Counted from the first letter of the stretch, positions 1-6,099 are shown. The stretch is 6,290 nt of DNA from Chloroflexota bacterium (GCA_015661135.1 JACVXW010000096.1:1-6290); one strand, 5' to 3'. The notes: a model not told the origin generated them from the letters alone. Translations and numbers: made by a program.

Positions 1-1
1 C

Positions 2-502
2 GAATTCGTCGTTGCCGAGGCCGCGATCCGCGTAGGGCGATCCGAGGAGCACCAGGCGATCGTGCCGCTTGCCCGCGACGCACAGACACCCGTGACCCTG
101 GAGCCACTCGCGTTCCCCCTGACGGGGAAGGCCCAGGCCGGCGACCTGCGGGTCACCGTCCGGAACGCCGAAATCCGCTACGACCTGCCCGATGTCGGGC
201 TCCAGCTGCCACGGTCGTCGGTCGCCCTGATCCTCACCTACGACGCGTCGTTCCGATCGGACTTCAGCGGCGGCTTTCCATTCACGGCGGCAAATCTCGG
301 GCTCGTCCTGCCCACCGGCGAGACGATCGCGGCACGATCGGACGGCCACAGCGCTCCCGCCGTGGTCCTTCCGCCCGGCACGGTCGTAGCCGGCCTCCAA
401 TCGAGGTTCGAGGTGCCGGCAGACGGGATCGGGGTGTACCACCTCGTGATCCGCGACGGTGCCGTGACAAGGTCGCTAGAGCTCTCGATCGCAGGGCTGT
501 AG
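2..502 (+). CDS. 3' part of a beta-rich protein of unknown function
   Basis: The reading frame is open from the first complete codon at position 2 to a TAG at 500-502, giving 166 residues of a gene that begins outside the window. A GTG at 62 could serve as a start, but the frame stays open with ordinary coding sequence upstream of it, so a partial gene is more likely. I do not recognise the family with certainty. The protein is rich in alternating hydrophobic residues. Its second half (LTYDASFRSDF, then GLVLPTGETI, an LPPGTVVAGLQSRFEVP stretch and VYHLVIRDG) resembles the immunoglobulin-like fold of DUF4352/telokin-like secreted domains, where a polar 'dG' strand is followed by a 'pG...F.vP' strand. 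That suggests an extracytoplasmic binding or structural domain, but signal peptide and N-terminal regions are not visible. It contains no cysteine. It ends 114 bases before ffh, which has its own candidate promoter, so a functional link to ffh is not implied. Confidence 0.7.
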   Translation, partial: EFVVAEAAIRVGRSEEHQAIVPLARDAQTPVTLEPLAFPLTGKAQAGDLRVTVRNAEIRYDLPDVGLQLPRSSVALILTYDASFRSDFSGGFPFTAANLGLVLPTGETIAARSDGHSAPAVVLPPGTVVAGLQSRFEVPADGIGVYHLVIRDGAVTRSLELSIAGL

Positions 503-513
503 CGGCCATGCGC

Positions 514-519
514 TACACT
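514..519 (+). promoter_or_regulatory. candidate -10 box upstream of ffh
   Basis: TACACT fits the TAnnnT consensus of housekeeping -10 boxes and lies in a GCTAyACTC context that recurs upstream of rplS (GCTATACTC). It starts 11 bases after the stop of the upstream gene and would give a transcript leader of about 90 bases for ffh. No convincing -35 hexamer is seen at 16-18 bases spacing, and the TG dinucleotide is not in the extended -10 position, so the call rests on the hexamer, its location and the similarity to the rplS promoter. Confidence 0.4.
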
Positions 520-560
520 CGGGCCTACCCGGTGTCGCCAGAACTCGCGCACCACCCGGC

Positions 561-593
561 TCGGCCGCACCGCGGCTGACGTCGGTACTGACC
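561..593 (+). promoter_or_regulatory. hairpin element in the ffh leader, shared with rplS
   Basis: TCGGCCGC (561-568) can pair with GCGGCTGA (572-579), with one G-T pair, around an ACC loop: eight base pairs and a three-base loop. Eight bases after the GGCTGAC arm comes TGACC (589-593), just ahead of the AGGAG ribosome site at 599-603. The outer stem TCGGCC/GGCTGA and the eight-base distance to TGACC are identical in the rplS leader (5674-5704), while the apical part differs but still closes. This could be an RNA leader structure or a DNA operator; the function is unknown. No T tract follows, so it is not a typical intrinsic terminator of the upstream gene. Confidence 0.4.
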
Positions 594-616
594 TTCACAG
601 GAGTCCGCCGAGACCC

Positions 617-1945
617 GTGTTCGACGCCCTCAGCGATCGGTTGCGCCGCACGCTCTCCAGCCTCACCGGCCGCGGCCGGATCAGCGAGGCGGACGTGGAT
701 GCGGCGATGCGCGAGATTCGGTTGACGCTCCTCGAAGCGGACGTCAGCTTCCGGGTCGTCAAGGACTTCATCGCCCGGGTCCGTGAACAGGCGGTCGGGG
801 CGGACATCCTGGGCGGTCTGGGTGCGGGACAGCAGGTCGTCAAGATCGTCCACGACGAGCTCGTGGCACTGCTCGGCGTCGGCGATCGGACGTTCCACCT
901 CCAGGGCAATCCGGCCGTGATCGTGCTCGTCGGGCTCCAGGGCTCCGGCAAGACGACGTCGGCGGCAAAGCTCGCGCGCTTCATCGTCAAGCAGGGCCGC
1001 CGGCCGCTGCTCGTGGCCGCGGACCCGTATCGGCCGGCCGCGGCGGACCAGCTCGAGGCCCTCGGTCGCGCGCTGGAGATCCCGGTCCACCGCGCACCGG
1101 CCGGGACCTCCGTCCCGGACATCGCGCGCGGTGGCCTGGAGGCTGCACGGCGGCTCGTCCGCGACACGGTCATCGTCGACACCGCCGGTCGGCTCACCAT
1201 GGACGACGTCCTCATGGCGGAGATCGGCGCCCTGAACGCTGCCGTGCACCCCGTCGAGACGCTGCTAGTGGTGGATGCCATGACCGGCCAGGAGTCGGTC
1301 ACGGTGGCGCGGGCGTTCGCCGCAGCCGTTCCGGTCACCGGCCTGGTCCTCACCAAGATCGACGGGGACGCCCGCGGCGGCGCCGCGCTCTCGATCGCCT
1401 CGGTCAGCGGCATCCCCGTCAAGTTCCTCGGGACGGGCGAGAAGTCGGATGCGCTGGAAGTCTTCCATCCCGATCGCCTCGCCGGGCGAATCCTCGGCAT
1501 GGGTGACGTGCTGACGCTCGTGGAGCGGGCCCAGGAGGTCGTCGACGTCGCGCAGGCCCAGAAGCTGGAAGCGAAGCTGCGCAAGGCGGAATTCACGCTC
1601 GAGGACATGCTCGAGCAGCTCCAGCAGGTCCAGAAGATGGGCCCGATCGGTCAGATCGTGTCGATGATCCCGGGGCTCGGCGGCATGGCCAAGGAGGCCC
1701 AGGATGCCGTGGATCGGGGCGACATGAAGCGGACCGAGGCGATCATCCGGTCGATGAACCCGCGCGAGCGGAGAGATCCCGCCATCCTCAACGCCTCCCG
1801 GCGGCGGCGGATCGCGGCAGGGTCCGGCACGAACCTGACCGACGTCAATCGACTGGTCAAGCAGTTCGGCGAGATGCAGCGGGTCATGAAGCAGCTGTCG
1901 GGAATGCGCGGCAAGGGCGCCGCAGCACTCCTCGGGCGCCGGTAG
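617..1945 (+). CDS. ffh: signal recognition particle protein Ffh (SRP54)
   Basis: Ffh is the GTPase of the signal recognition particle. With the 4.5S/SRP RNA it binds signal sequences of nascent membrane and secreted proteins and docks the ribosome on FtsY. The 442-residue protein is full length. The N domain (about 1-90) opens MFDALSDRLRRTLSSLTGRG. The G domain carries the P-loop GLQGSGKTT (106-114), DPYRPAAADQL (136-146), DTAGR (188-192) and TKIDGDARGG (246-255). The methionine-rich M domain (about 300-434) has the RNA-binding SRRRRIAAGSGT helix (394-405) and the EMQRVMKQL segment. The GTG start at 617 gives exactly the family N-terminus; AGGAG at 599-603 is a rather distant ribosome site (13 bases). 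The DUF3352-like gene follows after 16 bases, suggesting co-transcription. All key GTPase and RNA-binding motifs are present. The SRP RNA gene itself is not in this window. Confidence 0.98.
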   Translation: MFDALSDRLRRTLSSLTGRGRISEADVDAAMREIRLTLLEADVSFRVVKDFIARVREQAVGADILGGLGAGQQVVKIVHDELVALLGVGDRTFHLQGNPAVIVLVGLQGSGKTTSAAKLARFIVKQGRRPLLVAADPYRPAAADQLEALGRALEIPVHRAPAGTSVPDIARGGLEAARRLVRDTVIVDTAGRLTMDDVLMAEIGALNAAVHPVETLLVVDAMTGQESVTVARAFAAAVPVTGLVLTKIDGDARGGAALSIASVSGIPVKFLGTGEKSDALEVFHPDRLAGRILGMGDVLTLVERAQEVVDVAQAQKLEAKLRKAEFTLEDMLEQLQQVQKMGPIGQIVSMIPGLGGMAKEAQDAVDRGDMKRTEAIIRSMNPRERRDPAILNASRRRRIAAGSGTNLTDVNRLVKQFGEMQRVMKQLSGMRGKGAAALLGRR

Positions 1946-1961
1946 CCGGGGGAGAGCAGGC

Positions 1962-3767
1962 ATGCAGCAGGATCCCAACGCGGACACGACGCGCGTGCCG
2001 GAGTCTGTCCCTGTGTCCGGCGAAACGCCGGCCGAGGTGTCCGCGGAGCCCGGAATCGGGGAACCCGCGATCGCGCGATCGCAGCCGATCGCCCCGGCGG
2101 CAACCGGTCCCGGACGAAGCCGGACGCGCTGGCTGATCGGCGGGGGTGTGGCCGCCGCCGCGATCATCGCCGCGATCGTCGCCCTGAAATTCCTGTCGGC
2201 GAGCCCCCTGCCGGCCGTCCTCGGGTACCTGCCGGCCGACAGTGCCGTCGTCGTCGAGCTGCGTCCCGAGCTGCCGGGCGACCAGCGCCAGCACCTCGGG
2301 AACTTCCTCGCCCACTTTCCGGGCTTCGCCGACCAGTCGATCCTCGACACGAAGATCGACGAGGCCCTCGACAGGCTGATCAGTGTGGGGTCCAGCGGCT
2401 CCGTTTCGTACTGGACCCAGGTCGAGCCGCTCCTGGCCGGCCCGATGGCCCTGTCGATCGATCCGGACGGCCTCGTCGACACCCTGTCCGAGGGCCGGTC
2501 AGCCGGGTTCCTGCTCGTCGCGACCACGGATGGGAACGCGACCTGCGACACGGCTTTCGGTGCCACGACCGTCCTCGAGGCATATCGCCAGGTCGAAATC
2601 AGGACGCCCGACAACGCCCTCTTCCTCAGTTGCGCGGTCCATGACCGGTTCATGCTCGTCGGCGACGCTGCGGCGATCCGCGCCGGCCTCGACGCCCGCC
2701 TCGACAACACGGGCATTGATCGCGCGGAGCAGTTCCGTACCGCCCGGGCCGCACTCGAGGGCGACCAGCTCGCGACCGTCTACCTCGACGGTGACGCCGT
2801 TCGATCGATGATCTCGTCCGCGACGCAGCAGCTCGGCGGGGCCTTCCCCACGATGGGTATTCCCGACTGGACGGTGATCGGGCTGCGAGTGATCGACGAT
2901 GCGCTCGTCGTGGACGTCCGGGCGGCGCCGGTGGAGGGGCCGACCGTGCCCTCCGGGGCACCGACGATCGCCCCCGCGTCGGAGAGCCGGTTCGCCGCAG
3001 GTCTTCCGGATGACACGATTGGGCTCGTGGAGGTCCACGGCGTGGGTGCGCTCGCGGAGCGAGCCCTGGCCGTCGCTCGCGACGACCCGGACCAGGCCGA
3101 GATGGTCGCGCAGCTCGAGCAGGCTCTCCTGTTGGCTGGTGGCACGGCGAATCTCGTCGGCTGGATCCAGGACCTCGGGATCGCCGTGATGCCGACCGTG
3201 GATGGAGCGGGCGGCGCACTCCTCGTCCGGGGGACAGACGCCGCGACGGTCGCGGCCCGGGTCGCCCAGGTTCGGAACTTGCTGATCCTGGCGTCCACGG
3301 GCACGGACATCACCGTTCGCGACACGGACCATGGCGGCGTCACGGTCACGACGGTGGACCTCGGCGATCTGTCGGCCCTCATTGGCGGGCTGGGCGTTCC
3401 GGACGTACCCGAAGTCATCGCAGACCTGCGGGTCTCGTTCTCGTTCGCGGCGCGCGACGACGTCCTGATCGTCGGCATCGGGACCGGAGTTGTCGAGCGG
3501 ATTCTCGACACGGACGCAGCCAGCTCACTCCGCTCGACGCCGGACTATGGAAGAGCCATGGACGCCGTCGGATCGACCGGCGACCTGCAGGTCTACGTCG
3601 CCGTAGAACCGCTCCTCACCCTCATCGAAGGACTCGCGCCCGCCGACGAGATCGGCGCCTACCAGCACGACATCAAGCCATACCTCGAGCACCTGGCAGC
3701 GTTTGCCTGGGCATCCACGACAGGCGAGACCTCGAGCCGCGCAAGGTTCGTGCTCACGGTCAAGTAA
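1962..3767 (+). CDS. membrane-anchored DUF3352-like protein
   Basis: This 601-residue protein has a proline/alanine-rich, probably disordered N-terminus (1-55), one transmembrane segment (about 57-78, WLIGGGVAAAAIIAAIVAL) preceded by Arg residues (GRSRTR), and a large domain predicted outside the membrane, a signal-anchor topology. The region just after the membrane segment (LPADSAVVVELRPELPGDQR, then NFLAHFPGFADQSILDTKID) matches the DUF3352 family as I remember it. The function of that family is unknown. Two halves look related: residues about 83-245 and 341-515 each start with an LP-D-E strand and contain a W-Q...A-hydrophobic strand followed by a fLLV/aLLV strand, so an old duplication is likely. 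The only two cysteines, C195 and C224, could form a disulfide. The C-terminus (FAWASTTGETSSRARFVLTV) resembles the family's closing strands. The ATG at 1962 follows a GGGGGAGAG purine tract. The gene sits between ffh and rpsP, 16 bases from ffh and 49 from rpsP, so it is probably expressed with this translation cluster. Confidence 0.8.
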   Translation: MQQDPNADTTRVPESVPVSGETPAEVSAEPGIGEPAIARSQPIAPAATGPGRSRTRWLIGGGVAAAAIIAAIVALKFLSASPLPAVLGYLPADSAVVVELRPELPGDQRQHLGNFLAHFPGFADQSILDTKIDEALDRLISVGSSGSVSYWTQVEPLLAGPMALSIDPDGLVDTLSEGRSAGFLLVATTDGNATCDTAFGATTVLEAYRQVEIRTPDNALFLSCAVHDRFMLVGDAAAIRAGLDARLDNTGIDRAEQFRTARAALEGDQLATVYLDGDAVRSMISSATQQLGGAFPTMGIPDWTVIGLRVIDDALVVDVRAAPVEGPTVPSGAPTIAPASESRFAAGLPDDTIGLVEVHGVGALAERALAVARDDPDQAEMVAQLEQALLLAGGTANLVGWIQDLGIAVMPTVDGAGGALLVRGTDAATVAARVAQVRNLLILASTGTDITVRDTDHGGVTVTTVDLGDLSALIGGLGVPDVPEVIADLRVSFSFAARDDVLIVGIGTGVVERILDTDAASSLRSTPDYGRAMDAVGSTGDLQVYVAVEPLLTLIEGLAPADEIGAYQHDIKPYLEHLAAFAWASTTGETSSRARFVLTVK

Positions 3768-3771
3768 GCTA

Positions 3772-3791
3772 CCGGGCCGGCCAAGGCCCGG
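3772..3791 (+). promoter_or_regulatory. GC-rich hairpin between the DUF3352 gene and rpsP
   Basis: CCGGGCC (3772-3778) pairs perfectly with GGCCCGG (3785-3791) around a six-base loop, GGCCAA. It begins four bases after the TAA of the DUF3352-like gene and ends six bases before the GGAGG ribosome site of rpsP (3798-3802). There is no T tract, so it is not a standard intrinsic terminator. It could be an mRNA stability or processing structure, a leader element of the rpsP operon, or a T-less terminator. The stem is seen directly; the role is inference. Confidence 0.5.
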
Positions 3792-3816
3792 ATCACTGGA
3801 GGAACAAGCACAGCCC

Positions 3817-4071
3817 ATGTCCGTTCGCATTCGACTCACCCGCGTCGGCGCCCACAAGCAGCCCGCCTACCGGGTCGTGGTCGCCGACTCCCGCAGCGCC
3901 CGAGACAGCCGCTCGATCGAGACGATCGGGCACTACAACCCCCGGTCCGAGCCGGCCGAGATCGTCATCGACGCCGAGCGGGCCAAGGCCTGGATCGCCA
4001 AGGGCGCCCAGCCGTCCGACACCGTCGCCCGCCTCCTTCGGGTCGCCGGCGTCATCCCCGCAGCGAAGTAG
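3817..4071 (+). CDS. rpsP: 30S ribosomal protein bS16
   Basis: bS16 is a small-subunit protein that binds 16S rRNA early in 30S assembly. The 84-residue product is in the normal size range and has the family signature throughout: SVRIRLTRVGAHKQPAYRVV (2-21), then VVADSRSARD, IGHYNPRSEP (37-46), IDAERAKAWIAKGAQPSDTV (51-70) and ARLLRVAGV. The ATG at 3817 is chosen because the family N-terminus starts there; upstream in-frame codons belong to the tail of the preceding gene. The GGAGG at 3798-3802 lies 14 bases upstream, somewhat far. It is the first gene of a tight rpsP-khpA-rimM-trmD group, with khpA only 10 bases downstream. Confidence 0.97.
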   Translation: MSVRIRLTRVGAHKQPAYRVVVADSRSARDSRSIETIGHYNPRSEPAEIVIDAERAKAWIAKGAQPSDTVARLLRVAGVIPAAK

Positions 4072-4081
4072 GGCCCCCGAG

Positions 4082-4315
4082 ATGGCAGCCAGGGAACTCG
4101 TTGAATACGTTGCCCGCACGCTCGTGGACGATCCGGAGGCCGTGACGGTCACCGAGGTCCGGGACGAGGAGGGGCTCCTGATCGAACTCCATGTCGCCGA
4201 AGAGGACATGGGCAAGGTCATCGGTCGGAACGGCAGCGTCGCCAAGGCGCTCCGGACGCTCCTGAAGGTCACCGCCGCCCGGGACGGCGGCTCGGTGACG
4301 CTCGAGATCCTCTGA
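4082..4315 (+). CDS. khpA: KH-domain RNA-binding protein KhpA (YlqC family)
   Basis: The 77-residue protein is a single KH domain. Residues 44-62 (GKVIGRNGSVAKALRTLLK) hold the GxxG nucleic-acid loop as G48-R-N-G51, followed by the usual helix. In other bacteria KhpA (YlqC) partners KhpB/EloR/Jag and binds RNA in control of cell elongation and division; that role is known for the family in Firmicutes and is not shown here. The position between rpsP and rimM is its standard genomic place. The ATG at 4082 has AGGG (4070-4073) eight bases upstream, overlapping the rpsP stop. Its TGA stop at 4313-4315 overlaps the proposed CTG start of rimM, so the two are probably translationally coupled. Confidence 0.93.
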   Translation: MAARELVEYVARTLVDDPEAVTVTEVRDEEGLLIELHVAEEDMGKVIGRNGSVAKALRTLLKVTAARDGGSVTLEIL

Positions 4316-4950
4316 GCGAGGAACGAGACGCGACGCCGACCCGCCTCGTCGTCGCGCGCGTCCGGGGTCTGCACGGCCTGCACGGGGTCATCCGGGTCGA
4401 GATCCTCACGGACCGGCCCGAAGCCCGGTTCGCCCCGGGCCTCGTGCTCTACCGGGAGGGGACGGCCGCACCACTCACGATTGCCTCGGCCGGTCCGGTG
4501 GAGGATGGGCCGGGTTGGCGCCTGCGCTTCCGGGAGATCGTCGACCGTGATGCGGCCGAGGGCCTCCGGGATGCCTACCTGGAGACGATCGTCGATCGCG
4601 GCACGGACCTTGAACCCGGAGCGGCCTACTGGCACGAGGTCATCGGCACGCCCGTCCGCGGGCTGGACGGGACCGTCCTCGGAACCGTAGCCGACGTCTA
4701 CCGGGTGGCTACGGCCGAGGTCCTCGTCGTCCGCGGCGGGCCGCCCGGTGAGTTCGACCTGCCGGTGGTCAATGACATCGTCCGTGTCTTCGCCCCGGAG
4801 CAGGGCGAGATCGTGGTGGACGAGACCGTCCTCGATCTTGGCGGGGCAGCGGTGGACGAACCCACGGTCCGACCGCCGAGGAAGCGCCCGCGGTGGTCCC
4901 GCCACGGCAAGGGCCGGGCACCCGGAGATCCGTCGGCCGAGGCGACTTGA
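4312..4950 (+). CDS. rimM: 16S rRNA processing protein RimM, probable CTG start
   Basis: RimM assists maturation of the 30S head domain, binding bS16's assembly intermediate and uS19. The frame encodes the N-terminal RimM barrel (about residues 11-95, starting TRLVVARVRGLHGLHG and including EILTD) and the C-terminal PRC-barrel (106-176: YWHEVIGTPV, VLGTVADVY, EVLVVRG, FDLPVVNDIV, IVVDE). A GTG at 4444 exists, but starting there would delete the first 44 residues, including the first strands of the fold. Upstream in this frame, back to the stop at 4102-4104, I find no ATG, GTG or TTG. The only plausible initiator is CTG at 4312-4314, which overlaps the khpA stop as CTGA, a classic four-base coupling arrangement. 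This gives 212 residues. The last 33 or so (from about 180, PPRKRPRWSRHGKG) form a basic, probably disordered extension beyond the usual RimM end. trmD begins one base after the TGA. Confidence 0.9.
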   Translation: MSEERDATPTRLVVARVRGLHGLHGVIRVEILTDRPEARFAPGLVLYREGTAAPLTIASAGPVEDGPGWRLRFREIVDRDAAEGLRDAYLETIVDRGTDLEPGAAYWHEVIGTPVRGLDGTVLGTVADVYRVATAEVLVVRGGPPGEFDLPVVNDIVRVFAPEQGEIVVDETVLDLGGAAVDEPTVRPPRKRPRWSRHGKGRAPGDPSAEAT

Positions 4951-4951
4951 G

Positions 4952-5623
4952 ATGCGAATCGACCTCGTGACCCTCTTCCCGGCCATGCTGGAAGGACCGC
5001 TATCGAGCAGCATCCCAGGCCGCGTCCGTGATCGCGGACTCGCCGAGCTGTTCGTCCATGACCTGCGCCAGTGGGGCCTCGGACGGCACCGAAGCGTGGA
5101 CGATGCGCCGTACGGCGGGGGAGCGGGCATGGTGCTCCGGCCCGAGCCCGTCGCCGCCGCCCTCGACGCGCTCCGTCGGCCATCCTCGACCACGATCCTC
5201 CTGGATCCTGCCGGCGAGGTCTTTCGACAGGCCCGCGCCGCCGACCTTGCGAGCCGGGAACACCTGATCCTGGTATGCCCGCGCTACGAAGGCGTGGACG
5301 ACCGGATCCGCGACCTCGTTGACCTCGAGCTTGACGACGCTTCCACGGCCGAGGAATCGTTTACCGACGGCCTGCTCGAGTATCCCCAGTACACACGCCC
5401 GGCGGAGTTCGGCGGCCGGGTCGTGCCCGACGTCCTCGTGAGCGGGAATCACGCTGCTGTTCGGGACTGGCGACTTCAGGGATCGCTGCGGCGCACACTC
5501 GACCGCCGTCCAGACCTGCTCCGGGAGCGGCCAACCAGCGCGCCCGAGCGTCGGATCCTGGATGCCCTTGCCGCCGAGCGGCGGCGGGAGGCCGACTCCG
5601 AGGAGAAGCCTGGGGCCGATTGA
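4952..5623 (+). CDS. trmD: tRNA (guanine-37-N1)-methyltransferase TrmD, internal deletion
   Basis: TrmD transfers a methyl group from S-adenosylmethionine to G37 of tRNAs with G36, preventing +1 frameshifts. The product starts with the family N-terminus (MRIDLVTLFPAML). It keeps HRSVDDAPYGGGAGMV (46-61), CPRYEGVDDRI (109-119), EESFTDGLLEYPQYTRPAEF (134-153), VLVSGNHAAVRDWR (161-174) and RRPDLL. It is only 223 residues, against about 240-255 for the family. Between DLEL (124-127) and DDASTAEESF (128-137) the conserved SIGDYVLTGGEL...VARLLPGV block, roughly 29 residues, is absent with the frame intact (junction near 5332/5333). In E. coli numbering this removes about 132-160: I133, G134, Y136, L138, G140, G141 of the cofactor site and catalytic R154. 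Residue 135 is Glu where E. coli has catalytic D169 in the simplest alignment. The rest looks well conserved. This is either a recent inactivating deletion, an assembly/sequence error, or a real variant; methyltransferase activity is doubtful as read. GAGGCG at 4939-4944 is the ribosome site. Confidence 0.88.
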   Translation: MRIDLVTLFPAMLEGPLSSSIPGRVRDRGLAELFVHDLRQWGLGRHRSVDDAPYGGGAGMVLRPEPVAAALDALRRPSSTTILLDPAGEVFRQARAADLASREHLILVCPRYEGVDDRIRDLVDLELDDASTAEESFTDGLLEYPQYTRPAEFGGRVVPDVLVSGNHAAVRDWRLQGSLRRTLDRRPDLLRERPTSAPERRILDALAAERRREADSEEKPGAD

Positions 5624-5658
5624 GCCCGACGCGAGCCGGCTGAGCGCCGTGGAGCCCG

Positions 5659-5667
5659 TGCTATACT
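5659..5667 (+). promoter_or_regulatory. extended -10 promoter for rplS
   Basis: TGCTATACT is an extended -10 element: TATACT at 5662-5667, with TG one base upstream. It lies in the 125-base gap between trmD and rplS, the largest gap after 616. Extended -10 promoters need little -35 contact, and none is obvious here (GGCTGAG-like sequence at the expected distance). Transcription would start near 5674, leaving a leader of about 75 bases. It implies that rplS can be transcribed apart from the rpsP-trmD group, although read-through from upstream is not excluded since no terminator is seen. Confidence 0.6.
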
Positions 5668-5673
5668 CCGCCC

Positions 5674-5725
5674 TCGGCCGGACCGGCTGACCCGATCAAT
5701 GACCAACCAGCGCAGCCGCGGCTGC
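5674..5725 (+). promoter_or_regulatory. structured leader of rplS, two hairpins
   Basis: The first hairpin pairs TCGGCC (5674-5679) with GGCTGA (5685-5690), with one G-T pair, around GGACC. It begins at the predicted transcription start, and TGACC follows at 5700-5704. The second is a perfect inverted repeat, GCAGCCGCGGCTGC (5712-5725), giving a five-pair stem and a CGCG loop. The ribosome site AGGGA (5735-5739) follows after ten bases. Autoregulatory leaders bound by bL19 are known from Firmicutes; whether this one works that way is inference. The first hairpin matches the one in the ffh leader (561-593). Confidence 0.45.
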
Positions 5726-5748
5726 CTCTCGACCAGGGAACCGACACC

Positions 5749-6099
5749 GTGAACGTGCTCGACGAGATCGTCGCCGACCAGCTTCGAACTGACCTCCCGG
5801 AACTCGCCTCGGGCGACACCGTCCGCGTCTCCGCCCGCGTCATCGAGGGTGGCAAGGAACGGATCCAGATCTTCGAGGGCGTGATCATGCGACTCCGCAG
5901 GGGTGGCATCACCCGCTCCATCACCGTCCGCAAGATCGCCAGCGGCGTCGGCGTGGAGCGAACCTTCAAGGTGAACAGCCCGCGGATCGAGAAGATCGAT
6001 GTCGTGCGCCACGGCAAGGTCCGCCGCGCCCAGCTGTACTTCCTTCGCAAGCGGGTCGGCAAGTCCGCGACACTCCGCGAGCGCCGCACCGGCACCTGA
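5749..6099 (+). CDS. rplS: 50S ribosomal protein bL19
   Basis: bL19 is a large-subunit protein at the interface with the 30S subunit. The 116-residue product matches the family from end to end: MNVLDEIVADQLRTDLPELA (1-20), GDTVRVSARVIEGGKERIQI (22-41), FEGVIMRLRRGGI (42-54), TVRKIASGVGVERTFKVNSP (59-78), IEKIDVVRHGKVRRAQLYFL (80-99) and a basic tail. The GTG at 5749 gives the expected N-terminus and has AGGGA nine bases upstream; another GTG at 5755 would remove the first two residues and is less fitting. It has its own promoter and leader. rnhB follows 28 bases downstream. Confidence 0.97.
   Translation: MNVLDEIVADQLRTDLPELASGDTVRVSARVIEGGKERIQIFEGVIMRLRRGGITRSITVRKIASGVGVERTFKVNSPRIEKIDVVRHGKVRRAQLYFLRKRVGKSATLRERRTGT

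Noticed and set aside
62..64. GTG as the start of the first gene
   Set aside because: The frame stays open to the window edge with protein-like sequence and no ribosome site was evident, so the gene most likely begins upstream.
503..616. SRP (4.5S) RNA or a tRNA in the ffh upstream gap
   Set aside because: No GGAA-tetraloop SRP signature, cloverleaf or TTC-type T-loop is seen, and the gap is short and holds the ffh leader.
476..1249. 257-codon open frame on the - strand over the ffh promoter region
   Set aside because: Mostly antisense to the Ffh N and G domains; no family features.
1265..2716. 483-codon open frame on the - strand opposite ffh and the DUF3352 gene
   Set aside because: It spans two genes with clear protein evidence. 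It is arginine/alanine/proline rich without recognisable motifs, as expected for antisense frames in high-GC DNA.
3765..3770. TAAGCT as a -10 box for rpsP
   Set aside because: It matches TAnnnT but overlaps the stop codon of the preceding gene and has no -35 box or extended -10; the match is too weak to call.
4748..4951. Longer N-terminus for TrmD beginning inside rimM
   Set aside because: The family N-terminus starts exactly at the ATG at 4952; the extension is an out-of-frame shadow of rimM.
3793..5193. 466-codon open frame on the - strand opposite rpsP, khpA, rimM and trmD
   Set aside because: It lies opposite four recognised genes and shows no conserved motif or ribosome site; a codon-usage shadow.
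5624..5658. Intrinsic terminator after trmD
   Set aside because: Only a short GCCGGC repeat is present and there is no T tract.
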